From Deltaproteobacteria bacterium (GTDB lineage Bacteria; Desulfobacterota; Desulfobulbia; Desulfobulbales; BM004): DNA of 18,087 nucleotides. Below are positions 1 to 7,176 of this stretch, piece by piece. Every line of letters begins with the position of its first letter. The stretch's first letter is position 1. The notes beneath the pieces are model-generated. The model saw only the letters and a program-made list of their open reading frames with translations, was not told the origin of the DNA and did no database searches. The translations under genes were made by a program, and so were the position numbers. The DNA is taken from contig CP070776.1 in NCBI GenBank assembly GCA_020346205.1, forward strand, positions 695,240-713,326. Direction: 5' to 3'.

Positions 1-472
1 GATCTATTACTGGTCAAGGGATTATGATGCAGATAAAAACATATTCAATCTGTTGCTCTGGGTTCTGCAGAGTATTGACACGGGCAGCTCCCCACGAATG
101 GCGCAGATATTTTTTCAGGTAAAGCTCTATACGCTTTTGGGTTATCGACTGCATCTTTCCGGCTGCATCAAATGTGAAAATGCCGAGCAGTCAGGCATGC
201 CCTATGTATTTCACCCAGGACGGCATGGAATGCTGTGTAAAAAATGTTCCCCATCTTTCATCTCGAAAGAGATGGTCCCTCTTTCCATGAATACCATCAA
301 GCTTCTCCAGCATGCCCAGGACCTGTCAATGGAAAAATTAGGCCGCCTGCGCTTTTCAGAAGTTTCAATTAAAGAAGCGCTGCAGTTATTCAAAGTATAC
401 GGGCAATATCTTTTGCAGCGTGAAATTTCGGCCTGGAATTTTATGGAAAAAATTGAAGGGGCAAAAGTTTAA
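1..472 (+). CDS. recO: DNA repair protein RecO, 3' part
   Basis: The gene is cut by the left edge. The open frame runs from base 2 with no start in view, giving 156 visible residues and a TAA stop at 470-472. RecO binds ssDNA and RecR and helps RecA load in RecF-pathway gap repair. The visible part resembles the RecO C-terminal helical domain: an aromatic-rich helix around the LLLWVLQ segment, then FQVKLYTLLGYRLHLSGC, then a four-cysteine zinc site of C-x2-C (CIKC) and C-x2-C (CKKC) about 20 residues apart. A zinc site at this place is known in many RecO proteins, though not in all. The gene converges on the biotin ligase gene and the two stop codons overlap inside TTAA. The N-terminal OB fold lies outside the window. 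Identity rests on this C-terminal pattern only. Confidence 0.8.
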   Translation, partial: IYYWSRDYDADKNIFNLLLWVLQSIDTGSSPRMAQIFFQVKLYTLLGYRLHLSGCIKCENAEQSGMPYVFHPGRHGMLCKKCSPSFISKEMVPLSMNTIKLLQHAQDLSMEKLGRLRFSEVSIKEALQLFKVYGQYLLQREISAWNFMEKIEGAKV

Positions 473-1467
473 TCAAGGTAAATAATTTCACCGCTGTGCT
501 GTACTATTCTGGAGTTATCATCCAGCTCCAGTATCAGGCCGCCGGAGTTGTCCAGGCCGATAACTTTAGCCTCAAATTGGGGACTTTTCTGGACATCAAA
601 ACCGAAAAGTACCCTCCGGTTGAACATATCTGTCAGGCTTTTGTAGCTATCCAGAAGTAAATGTTTCTCGTCGGGCAAGTTTTCAGTTTGTGTCTCGTTG
701 CGTTTGCCAATGCCGCCATGAACTTCAAGATGTTTGCTTTCCTCGTAATAAAGCAAGCCAATATTCCAACGCAGTTTTACCAGCAATCGTGCTGTTATTT
801 CCGGCAGGCTGACTTCCTTATGAAGAAGTGATTTTACAGAAGTGGCTTGTTTGCTGAATTCGTTCGGAAACTCTTCGTTATTGACATTGATGCCTATGCC
901 GACCAGGACATATTCCTCATCTAATTGCGCTAAGGTAAATGTTTCTGAAAGGATACCGGATATTTTTTTACTGCCGATCTGGACATCGTTTACCCATTTT
1001 AGATGCGCTTCAATGCCGTAATCACGCAAGACTTCACAACAGGCAACGCCGGCAGCCATAGGGACTAGAAGATTGCACTCAGGTAAGAGGGTATTTACCA
1101 ATACAAGTGTCAGCCAGAGACCGCCTTTGGGAGCATGCCAGTATCTTTTAAAGCGCCCTTTGCTCTGCACCATCTCATCTGCGACAATTACAGTGCCACT
1201 GGGAAAGGACAGGTTTTCCTCTACAGCTTTATGGATAAGCTGTCGGGCCCTGTCCATTGCCCGGGGAATCTTCAGGTGGTGCTCGATGGTATTACCAACA
1301 ATAGCACCGTAACGAAATATTTCATTTACAGTATCTACAGCAAATGACCTACTGCGAAGGGGGATTTCCTCATTCGCCATGATCTGCTGTATATATTCTG
1401 GGGTGGTTTTATTTGAAAGGGCCATCATGGTATTAGTGATGCTCGACCTTGATTGTTCCTGCGTCAA
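469..1467 (-). CDS. birA: Biotin--protein ligase (BirA/BPL catalytic type), divergent
   Basis: Predicted to make biotinyl-5'-AMP and transfer biotin to the carrier lysine of a carboxylase. Last gene of the accC cluster. Of 332 residues, roughly 90-270 resemble the BPL catalytic domain. The ATP/biotin loop reads QSKGRFKRYW at 101-110. KWVND is at 157-161, followed by KKISGIL at 167-173 (the lysine that matches the catalytic K183 region of E. coli BirA), and GIGINVN is at 190-196. About 75 C-terminal residues could be the small SH3-like domain. The first ~65 residues show no clear helix-turn-helix, so this is probably not a DNA-binding repressor. The loop is odd: the family consensus is GRGRRGRxW, and here the first GR is replaced by SK. 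The start is uncertain: TTG at 1467 keeps the longest frame, but ATG at 1428 or 1425 is equally possible, and none has a good ribosome-binding site. Confidence 0.82.
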   Translation of the reverse strand: MTQEQSRSSITNTMMALSNKTTPEYIQQIMANEEIPLRSRSFAVDTVNEIFRYGAIVGNTIEHHLKIPRAMDRARQLIHKAVEENLSFPSGTVIVADEMVQSKGRFKRYWHAPKGGLWLTLVLVNTLLPECNLLVPMAAGVACCEVLRDYGIEAHLKWVNDVQIGSKKISGILSETFTLAQLDEEYVLVGIGINVNNEEFPNEFSKQATSVKSLLHKEVSLPEITARLLVKLRWNIGLLYYEESKHLEVHGGIGKRNETQTENLPDEKHLLLDSYKSLTDMFNRRVLFGFDVQKSPQFEAKVIGLDNSGGLILELDDNSRIVQHSGEIIYLD

Positions 1468-1570
1468 GGTGACTGGTCAATTTACCAAGTGTTCCGCTAT
1501 AGTTAAAGCTCCGCTGAGCATTTGGCAGGGTAGCAGATTCGGTTAAATCGGCTCAGGAAGAATCCTGTGC

Positions 1571-2218
1571 CTAATCCCATTCAGCCTTGACATGTGTGAT
1601 AATCTTCTGGATTAGAGGCAGTTTCTCTTTCGCACATACCCCAATCAGCGGTTCACCCTGGTTCACGCTGACTCCCGGTTTGAAATACACAGAATGGATG
1701 ATGCCTTCTTCGCCGGAATAGTAAATGGGAGTATCCCTTTTCATGAGTGACATGGTGATAATTTCCTCACCGGGCTTGATAAAGACAGCTTTTTCACCCT
1801 GCTTTTCAATGCGGGCCTGAACATCCAAAGCGAAAAAATATTTTGCCTTTTCCGGAGCCCGGAAAAGATAGAGAACATTTTGCAGAATGGATTCAATTAT
1901 TTCCTTTTTTTTCAGGGGGTGCTTAATAGTCATGAGCTTTTCCCCAGCCTCGACAAAATGCCCTTCAAGTTCATCGCGAAGGGAAGAAACTACGCCGTTT
2001 GTCAGTGAATTCATAGGCTTGGGGTTGTTTTCGCGATTGAGGATATACAATAATGTACCTGGATGATGGTTCCATTTACCACTAGGGCCCTTTACATCTT
2101 CCCCCTCATTGACCTTGAACTTTACCCGGCCGGTGTGTGGAGTCACAACATCCTGATAATCATAAGGGTCTGAACGGTACTTATTTATTATTTCATCAAA
2201 ATTAATGTCGTCGTGCAT
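1571..2218 (-). CDS. Biotin carboxyl carrier-like protein with two biotinyl/lipoyl-type lobes
   Basis: Probably the biotin carrier of the carboxylase encoded beside it, shuttling carboxybiotin between AccC and the fused carboxyltransferase in the cytoplasm. The 215 residues contain two segments with the rhythm of biotinyl/lipoyl domains. Lobe 1 (about 24-100) has TPHTGRVKFKVNEGEDV and later NGVV...VEAGEKLMTI. Lobe 2 (about 143-195) has KPGEEI, SLMKRD, GIIHSVYFKPGVSVNQGEPL. The canonical modified site is (E)AMKM. Here only lobe 2 keeps a lysine at that place, K160 in LMKR, and lobe 1 has Asn there by my alignment. There is no Ala/Pro-rich linker as in E. coli AccB. It lies 47 bp after the accA-accD fusion and about 100 bp before the ligase. 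ATG start at 2218 without a clear Shine-Dalgarno. Carrier function is inferred from fold pattern and context; biotinylation is not proven. Confidence 0.72.
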   Translation of the reverse strand: MHDDINFDEIINKYRSDPYDYQDVVTPHTGRVKFKVNEGEDVKGPSGKWNHHPGTLLYILNRENNPKPMNSLTNGVVSSLRDELEGHFVEAGEKLMTIKHPLKKKEIIESILQNVLYLFRAPEKAKYFFALDVQARIEKQGEKAVFIKPGEEIITMSLMKRDTPIYYSGEEGIIHSVYFKPGVSVNQGEPLIGVCAKEKLPLIQKIITHVKAEWD

Positions 2219-2265
2219 GATTACGGTTCAATCTAATCTGATTTTTTTTGTTCAGCTAAAAACAA

Positions 2266-4518
2266 TTACCTGTAATAAAGGTTTCTGCCGCCCATGGTCA
2301 AGAGTGCCTTGTAGAGGTTCTTTCTGAAATCCCTGCGGTCCCAGATACCTTGTATGTGGCCACGTTTGAGAGCATTCCGGCAGTTATGGTAATCAGGCGG
2401 TATATCTTCACCGGTGGTCTCGCGTATGACCCTGCTTCCTGCAAATCCGACCCTGCTGGAACGGATGGCAAACTGGTACGGGGAGCAACCCAGGAAGCTG
2501 GCAACGGGACCGGCATAAGAATTATTGTCATAAACAACAATGTAGAGGCCTCCTGAGTCGATATACTCACGTACAGCCATGGTGCATTTTGGCATCTGGA
2601 TTACTCCAAGTGTCCCTTCATGGATTCTAATTCCACCCGTGGTATGGACATAGGCTAGAAGTGGTCTGCGCTTAAGCCGGGCTTTTTCGCATGCCTTGAC
2701 GAATTTTTCTCCTTCAGCAGCTCCTACAGTGCCATTACGGAAATCACTGTAGAGCATGGAGGCCACAATATCCACATCCATGACCTTGGCGTAGAAGGTA
2801 ATATTTGCACTGTCACGTCCTGTCTTAGCACGGGCCAACTTCAGGCGATCGTCAAAACCGGGATAGTCCAATGGGTTAAGCGAGCGGATCTCGGTATTGA
2901 AAACTTTTATCGAATCTGGGTCAAAAAGATGCTTCAAGTACCAATCATACTCCAAGGGAAAATGATGTCCGCAGTTTTCACAAACACCGCAGAATTCACC
3001 ATACAGGTCCGGAACCCAGAGGTCCTTGCAGCCATACTTTGAGGAATTGGGACAGCTTATGGTGCGGTCTTCGTTTGCTAACGGGCTGGTATAGGTATCC
3101 CAGATATCAATCTCTTCCGGAACGCTTGGACGTTCAATAGTAGGCCTAATTTTTTTTGTATCTGGTTTACGGCTAATGAAATTGTAGGCAGTTGTAAAGG
3201 GCGTGGTAAGTCTTTTGATAAGGACCGAGCCTTCTCCGGAAACGTCCTGGATAACGTTCTCTACCTGCTTCTGTTGCTGGCGCAGCAAATCATAACGGAA
3301 GGCATAATAAAGTCTGAAAAGAATATTTCGTGTCTTTCTGTAAATTGCTTCTGATGAAGTGGGATGTCCGCCATAATAGTTGGCAGCCATGTTTCTGTAT
3401 TTTTTGGAGCGATAGTTTACAAGGCGCTTAATCTCATCAGCATTGAGATCCCAGGAAACATTAATTTCAGGTTCTTCAGTTGCCGATTCCTCAGCTTTTT
3501 TCAGCTTAACATCATAAGCCCTGAAGGCCCTGAGGCTCTTGGTTTTTAATACCACCTCATCGGTTGCCCGAATGATTTCAGAGCGCAGCTGCTTGAAAAA
3601 GGTGAAATCATCCCGTCTTGCTCCCAGAGTTGGTTCCTGGATAATGCGGTCAATGGTGCCAAGTCTCAGGTTATCTTCAGCAGTAATTTTCAGGCGATTG
3701 GCACAGGCATCGATAAGTTCAGGTGGGACTTTTTCTCCTTCACGTATTTTTCCTTCTATTGCCGCTGCTCCTTCAGGGGAGATAACAGAGTAGTAACCAT
3801 GTGAGAACATAAGACGAAAATCAGAAAGCCCTACGGCCTCGGCACCACCTGAACCACCCTCGGAGATAACAGATATCATGGGCACCCTGAGCTTCGTCAT
3901 TGCGTAGAGGTTTCTGGCAATCTGCTGGGCAGCACCCGGGTATTCCTCAACCGGGAAGGAGCCGGGAGTAAATATGTAAAAATGAATCGGGATGCCTTCA
4001 GTTTCTGCGACCCTCATGTAACGCAGGGCTTTTTCGTTGCCCCATGGTTTGCAGGAACCTCCGTTGCGATATTCTTCACCATGTCCCTTTTCCTGGCCAA
4101 TGACCATAACAGGCTGTGAGTAGATCTTGTTTTTGATCCTGCGCACAATCTGGGCTTTTGCAGTTACCATGGAAGGATCAATATTGGCATCCTCATGGCC
4201 GCTCAGCTCGGTAAAATCTTCATAGATGTTTTCCAGGATATCTTTGAGAGTGAAACGTTGCGGGCTGCGAACAATGCGTACCCGTTCCATGGAGCTTAAA
4301 GACTCTTCGCAGCGCTCTTCTATAAAGGTGAGTGCTTCTTCAAGTTCATGGATCTTTTCATCAAGCTCTTCTTCCTCAAAATCAAAAAAAGAGTCTTTAA
4401 GGTGAGTATATTTTTCCTGAAAACCCGACAGGTTACCCCAGGTCGAACTGTCTTTTACCCTGATGAGATAATTAAGCCGTTCTTCAGTTTTGTGAAGTCT
4501 TTTGCGAAGATCGTCCAT
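2266..4518 (-). CDS. Acetyl-CoA carboxylase carboxyltransferase, fused alpha (AccA) + beta (AccD)
   Basis: Carboxyltransferase half-reaction: moves CO2 from carboxybiotin to acetyl-CoA to form malonyl-CoA for fatty acid synthesis (other acyl-CoA substrates cannot be excluded). 750 residues. The AccA-like part is at about 45-335: PQRFTLKDIL at 86-95, PVMVIGQEKG at 136-145, IPIHFYIFTPGSFP, EGGSGGAEAVG at 220-230, YSVISPEG at 243-250. An apparently non-conserved linker spans about 345-485. The AccD-like part follows at about 486-740: a Cys cluster C489/C497/C513/C516 (the second pair matches VCPKCDHH of E. coli), TTGGIRIHEG at 627-635, YAGPVASFLG, and VGFAGSRVIRETTGE at 690-704. About 45 extra charged residues, possibly coiled coil, precede AccA. 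E. coli has separate subunits, and PccB-type single chains run beta-like then alpha-like, so alpha-then-beta is the reverse. 65 bp downstream of accC. ATG start, no clear ribosome-binding site. Confidence 0.92.
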   Translation of the reverse strand: MDDLRKRLHKTEERLNYLIRVKDSSTWGNLSGFQEKYTHLKDSFFDFEEEELDEKIHELEEALTFIEERCEESLSSMERVRIVRSPQRFTLKDILENIYEDFTELSGHEDANIDPSMVTAKAQIVRRIKNKIYSQPVMVIGQEKGHGEEYRNGGSCKPWGNEKALRYMRVAETEGIPIHFYIFTPGSFPVEEYPGAAQQIARNLYAMTKLRVPMISVISEGGSGGAEAVGLSDFRLMFSHGYYSVISPEGAAAIEGKIREGEKVPPELIDACANRLKITAEDNLRLGTIDRIIQEPTLGARRDDFTFFKQLRSEIIRATDEVVLKTKSLRAFRAYDVKLKKAEESATEEPEINVSWDLNADEIKRLVNYRSKKYRNMAANYYGGHPTSSEAIYRKTRNILFRLYYAFRYDLLRQQQKQVENVIQDVSGEGSVLIKRLTTPFTTAYNFISRKPDTKKIRPTIERPSVPEEIDIWDTYTSPLANEDRTISCPNSSKYGCKDLWVPDLYGEFCGVCENCGHHFPLEYDWYLKHLFDPDSIKVFNTEIRSLNPLDYPGFDDRLKLARAKTGRDSANITFYAKVMDVDIVASMLYSDFRNGTVGAAEGEKFVKACEKARLKRRPLLAYVHTTGGIRIHEGTLGVIQMPKCTMAVREYIDSGGLYIVVYDNNSYAGPVASFLGCSPYQFAIRSSRVGFAGSRVIRETTGEDIPPDYHNCRNALKRGHIQGIWDRRDFRKNLYKALLTMGGRNLYYR

Positions 4519-4583
4519 ATCGGTGTTTTTTTACATTTTCCGGTAGTTAATTTGTTCTTCAGCCGTTTTTGCCGGATAATCCT

Positions 4584-5990
4584 TTAGAAGGTGAGCAACC
4601 GGTCCAGATTGTTATGTAAATACTCCATATTTGTAATGATGGGCTCTCCTTTGTTGTTCGTGCCCTCAATAACCGTTTCGTTCAGAAATTTACTTGCCCG
4701 CTCTTTTGCCTCTTGGATAGAGTCACCCCAGAGGACAACCAGGGCCAGGTTCGGGTCAAAATCACTTGGTATCATGTAGGGCCTGTCAAAAGGAACATGG
4801 GTATAGACAGCAGCCCAATCATATTGTGGGAATTTGAAATTTTCTATGGTGCCTATCCATGGGGCAAATCCACGCCTGGTGTCTTCTGCCACTATCCTGA
4901 GTTCGATGCTGGAACCTTTCAAGACAATGTCATGCTGGGTGAACCCAATACGCTCACCCAGGGCCAGACGTATCTGTTCCCTGATAAGGTTGGGGTGTTT
5001 ATCTTCAATATAGCTGATGCGTGCGGAAATATCGTTTTCCACCTGTATCCTGGTATTTACCTCAAGCAGGTAGGGTTGTCCGTCCTGGGCTACAATCCAT
5101 TCCCAGGTGCCAACATTGTCATAACGGACATGGGAGGCAAGCTTCAAGGAATATTGGACAATACGTTCGAGTACTTCATTTGAGTCAAAGTTATATTCAA
5201 AGCAGGAGTCATCAAATCCTGGAGCTGCCTCAACCCTTTTCTGGCGGCCTGTACTCTGGATGGTGCAGTTGCGGGTGCCGAAATGCAGCCTTTCTCCATG
5301 ACGGCTGCAGAGCAGTTGTACCTCCAAGTGATTGTAATCACGCAAACATTGTTCAATCAAAACCCCGGCATCACCAAACTGCCTCTTGGCGTAGTTCTGT
5401 ACCTGTCGATAGACTCGTCTGAAATGCTCGATCTCGCGCACTTCTTCAATACCCATGCCGCCTCCGCCGGCAGCTGCTTTTACGAGAATGGAAGGGTTTT
5501 TGATATTCTGGCTTTTTTGATCGTCCAGCAGTTGGTCGGCAATTTCCTCTGCCTCCATTTCATTATAGATAGGACTGTCCGTCCCCGGTATAACTGGAAT
5601 TGCAAGAGATTTGGCCACATTTTTGGTGTTGATCTTATCGCCAAGGTTTTTGATGACCTGCCAGTTCGGGCCTATAAAGGTCAGGGGCCTGTCCCTAACG
5701 GTAACCCGCCGGGCAAAGCGGAAATCTTCTGAGAAAAAACCATATCCAGGATGTATAGCAGTACAATCAGTATGGTCGGCGACGGCAAGAATATCATTAG
5801 GATCGGTATAGCTGGTAACCTGCCAGGCATTTTTATTGTTGCCTTTGCTGTCGCGATTTAAGCGGACATGCTCCGAATCCTCGTCTGCGGACGTATACAC
5901 CACTACATAGTCTAAACCAAGATCCTTGCAGGCCTGCATGATTCTTATGGCGATTTCGCCTCTGTTTGCTATGAGGATTTTACCGTTCAC
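4584..5990 (-). CDS. accC: Biotin carboxylase subunit (AccC-like), divergent
   Basis: ATP-grasp enzyme that carboxylates carrier-bound biotin with bicarbonate; first gene of the carboxylase cluster. 468 residues from GTG at 5990, close to the usual ~450. The frame stays open up to 6068, but those 26 extra hydrophobic residues would overlap the predicted promoter, and KILIANRGEIAIR right after the GTG matches the normal AccC N-terminus. Seen: HPGYGFFSED at 80-89, K171 and the glycine-rich loop AAAGGGGMG at 172-180, HLEVQ at 221-225, RQK at 249-251, WEW at 296-298, EVNTRIQVEN at 310-319, and R365 in RIVAED. The residues that bind bicarbonate and biotin in E. coli AccC (K238, R292, Q294, E296, R338) all have counterparts. 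Family motifs that differ: QVEHPVTE is QVENDISA, QRRHQK is QSTGRQK, EEAP is EAAP, and PSPG is PWIG. Expected to be active but from a distinct clade. Confidence 0.9.
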   Translation of the reverse strand: MNGKILIANRGEIAIRIMQACKDLGLDYVVVYTSADEDSEHVRLNRDSKGNNKNAWQVTSYTDPNDILAVADHTDCTAIHPGYGFFSEDFRFARRVTVRDRPLTFIGPNWQVIKNLGDKINTKNVAKSLAIPVIPGTDSPIYNEMEAEEIADQLLDDQKSQNIKNPSILVKAAAGGGGMGIEEVREIEHFRRVYRQVQNYAKRQFGDAGVLIEQCLRDYNHLEVQLLCSRHGERLHFGTRNCTIQSTGRQKRVEAAPGFDDSCFEYNFDSNEVLERIVQYSLKLASHVRYDNVGTWEWIVAQDGQPYLLEVNTRIQVENDISARISYIEDKHPNLIREQIRLALGERIGFTQHDIVLKGSSIELRIVAEDTRRGFAPWIGTIENFKFPQYDWAAVYTHVPFDRPYMIPSDFDPNLALVVLWGDSIQEAKERASKFLNETVIEGTNNKGEPIITNMEYLHNNLDRLLTF

Positions 5991-6047
5991 AATTATCCGG
6001 AATATAATTAAAAAAAACAGTATGTTTGGTGTTAGCCCAAAAAATAA

Positions 6048-6075
6048 ATTATAACTAGGCAGATACAAATGTTAA
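6048..6075 (-). promoter_or_regulatory. Predicted sigma70-type promoter of the accC cluster
   Basis: On the minus strand, TTAACA (6075-6070, 5 of 6 to TTGACA) is followed after 16 bp by a perfect TATAAT (6053-6048). Transcription would begin near 6041, leaving a leader of about 50 nt before the GTG of accC. It is the best promoter match I found in the window, and it argues against the longer accC start at 6068. Confidence 0.6.
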
Positions 6076-6108
6076 AGCTAAATATACCATATTTTCTCTA
6101 CCATAATA

Positions 6109-6151
6109 AAAAGGGGATGAATAGTACTCATTTACATATTCATCCCCTTTT
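6109..6151. repeat. Perfect 15-bp inverted repeat in the accC/corC divergent intergenic region
   Basis: The arms AAAAGGGGATGAATA (6109-6123) and TATTCATCCCCTTTT (6137-6151) are exact reverse complements around a 13-nt spacer. It has the look of a factor-independent terminator in either direction, but no gene ends here: accC starts to its left and corC to its right. It lies between the two predicted promoters, so it could be an insulating terminator against backward transcription, an operator, or an RNA hairpin. Confidence 0.75.
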
Positions 6152-6177
6152 GGAAATTACAAAGCGGACTCTATACT
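6150..6177 (+). promoter_or_regulatory. Candidate promoter of the corC-lnt genes
   Basis: TTGGAA (6150-6155, 4 of 6) is 16 bp upstream of TATACT (6172-6177, 5 of 6). The -35 overlaps the last bases of the 15-bp inverted repeat. Transcription from here would leave a leader of roughly 125 nt. This is only a moderate match, and others in the AT-rich stretch are possible. Confidence 0.35.
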
Positions 6178-6309
6178 TTTTTTGGCACCAACAGTCAATT
6201 TTTTTCTTGACTTTATGGTGTTTTTTCCCTACCCATGCTTGAAAACAATTAATGAAAAATATAAGCTTAATGCTTCACTAAAACATTTACTTTTTAATAC
6301 CAATTCTGC

Positions 6310-7176
6310 ATGGAAAAAGACCAAGATTCCTCATCTGATTTACCCGACTCGCAGCCTAGTAAAAATATTTTAACCCGTCTCCTGGATGTTCTTGGATTAG
6401 GCCGTACTCCAGATACAACTGAGGACCTTGAGATGGAGATTCAGGAACTTCTGGAAGAAGGGAAAGAACATGGTTTGATCACTCCCCAGGAAGGGCAGAT
6501 GATCAATAGTATTTTTGAGTTCAGGGACACCCTCATCCATGAAATTATGACACCTAAACCGGAAATGGTTTGTGCCGACATGGAGGCTGGGATCCCTGAG
6601 GTGCTGAAGCTCATCACCCAGGAAGGGTTCACCAGGATACCTGTTTACTCCGAGTCTCATGATAATATTATCGGCATATTGAACGCCAAAGATCTGCTTG
6701 TCTGCGTTGATGCAAAGGAGAACTGTCCTGATATAAAAAAGCTTATAAAGCCTCCTTACTTAGTGCCTGAGACCATGCGCATAGTTGACCTGCTCAGGGC
6801 CTTCCAGGCCAAGAAAAACCACATGGCCATTGTTACAGATGAATTTGGAGGCGTTCGAGGCTTAATCACCCTTGAAGATGTGCTGGAAGAAATTGTCGGT
6901 GAGATAGATGATGAGTATGATAAGGATGAACCTCAATGGCGGGCCTTACAGGACGGCAGTCTCATGATTTATGCCAAGGAAGACATTGAAGAGGTAGAGT
7001 CTTTTTTTGAAACTGAACTGCCTGACGGCCCATATGAGTCAGTTGGGGGCTTTATTATTCATCAGCTTGGGCACCTGCCAAAGGCCGGCGAAATAGTCGA
7101 ACTAGATAACCTTATATTTAAGGTTATTTCAGCAACAAAGCGCAATATAAAAACAGTAAAAATCCATAGAAAATGA
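6310..7176 (+). CDS. corC: CorC/HlyC-family CBS-domain protein
   Basis: Cytoplasmic member of the CorC/HlyC family (E. coli YbeX/CorC), linked to magnesium/cobalt efflux in enteric bacteria; the biochemical role remains poorly defined. 288 residues without a membrane segment, so this is the soluble short form rather than the CNNM-type transporter with a DUF21 domain. Two CBS motifs are visible: about 75-132 (IHEIMTPKPEMVC, GFTRIPVYSE, IIGILNAKDLL) and about 145-200 (FQAKKNHMAIVTDEFGGVRG, LITLEDVLEEIVGEIDDE). The C-terminal transporter-associated domain follows at about 212-288 (YESVGGFIIHQLGHLPKAGE). Its stop overlaps the start of lnt in ATGA, so the two are probably translationally coupled; the same pairing occurs in E. 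coli. ATG start without a visible Shine-Dalgarno. Confidence 0.92.
   Translation: MEKDQDSSSDLPDSQPSKNILTRLLDVLGLGRTPDTTEDLEMEIQELLEEGKEHGLITPQEGQMINSIFEFRDTLIHEIMTPKPEMVCADMEAGIPEVLKLITQEGFTRIPVYSESHDNIIGILNAKDLLVCVDAKENCPDIKKLIKPPYLVPETMRIVDLLRAFQAKKNHMAIVTDEFGGVRGLITLEDVLEEIVGEIDDEYDKDEPQWRALQDGSLMIYAKEDIEEVESFFETELPDGPYESVGGFIIHQLGHLPKAGEIVELDNLIFKVISATKRNIKTVKIHRK

Larger units (their letters stand above)
5991..6309. other. 319-bp divergent intergenic region, no gene
   Basis: AT-rich region between accC (leftward) and corC (rightward). It holds the accC promoter candidate, the 15-bp inverted repeat and a weak corC promoter candidate. The remaining 130 bp before corC is T-rich. I see no convincing small protein, RNA gene or riboswitch in it. 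Confidence 0.7.

Noticed and set aside
1554..1567. CAGGA-AGAA-TCCTG hairpin between the carrier and ligase genes
   Set aside because: A 5-bp stem without a T-run is too weak to call a terminator, and an internal operon boundary is not otherwise suggested.
4713..5183. 156-codon open frame on the + strand inside accC
   Set aside because: Antisense to well-supported biotin carboxylase motifs and without recognisable protein features or a start signal.
5991..6068. In-frame 26-residue hydrophobic extension of accC (possible membrane anchor or signal peptide)
   Set aside because: It overlaps the best promoter match of the window, has no ribosome-binding site, and the normal AccC N-terminus begins right at the GTG at 5990.
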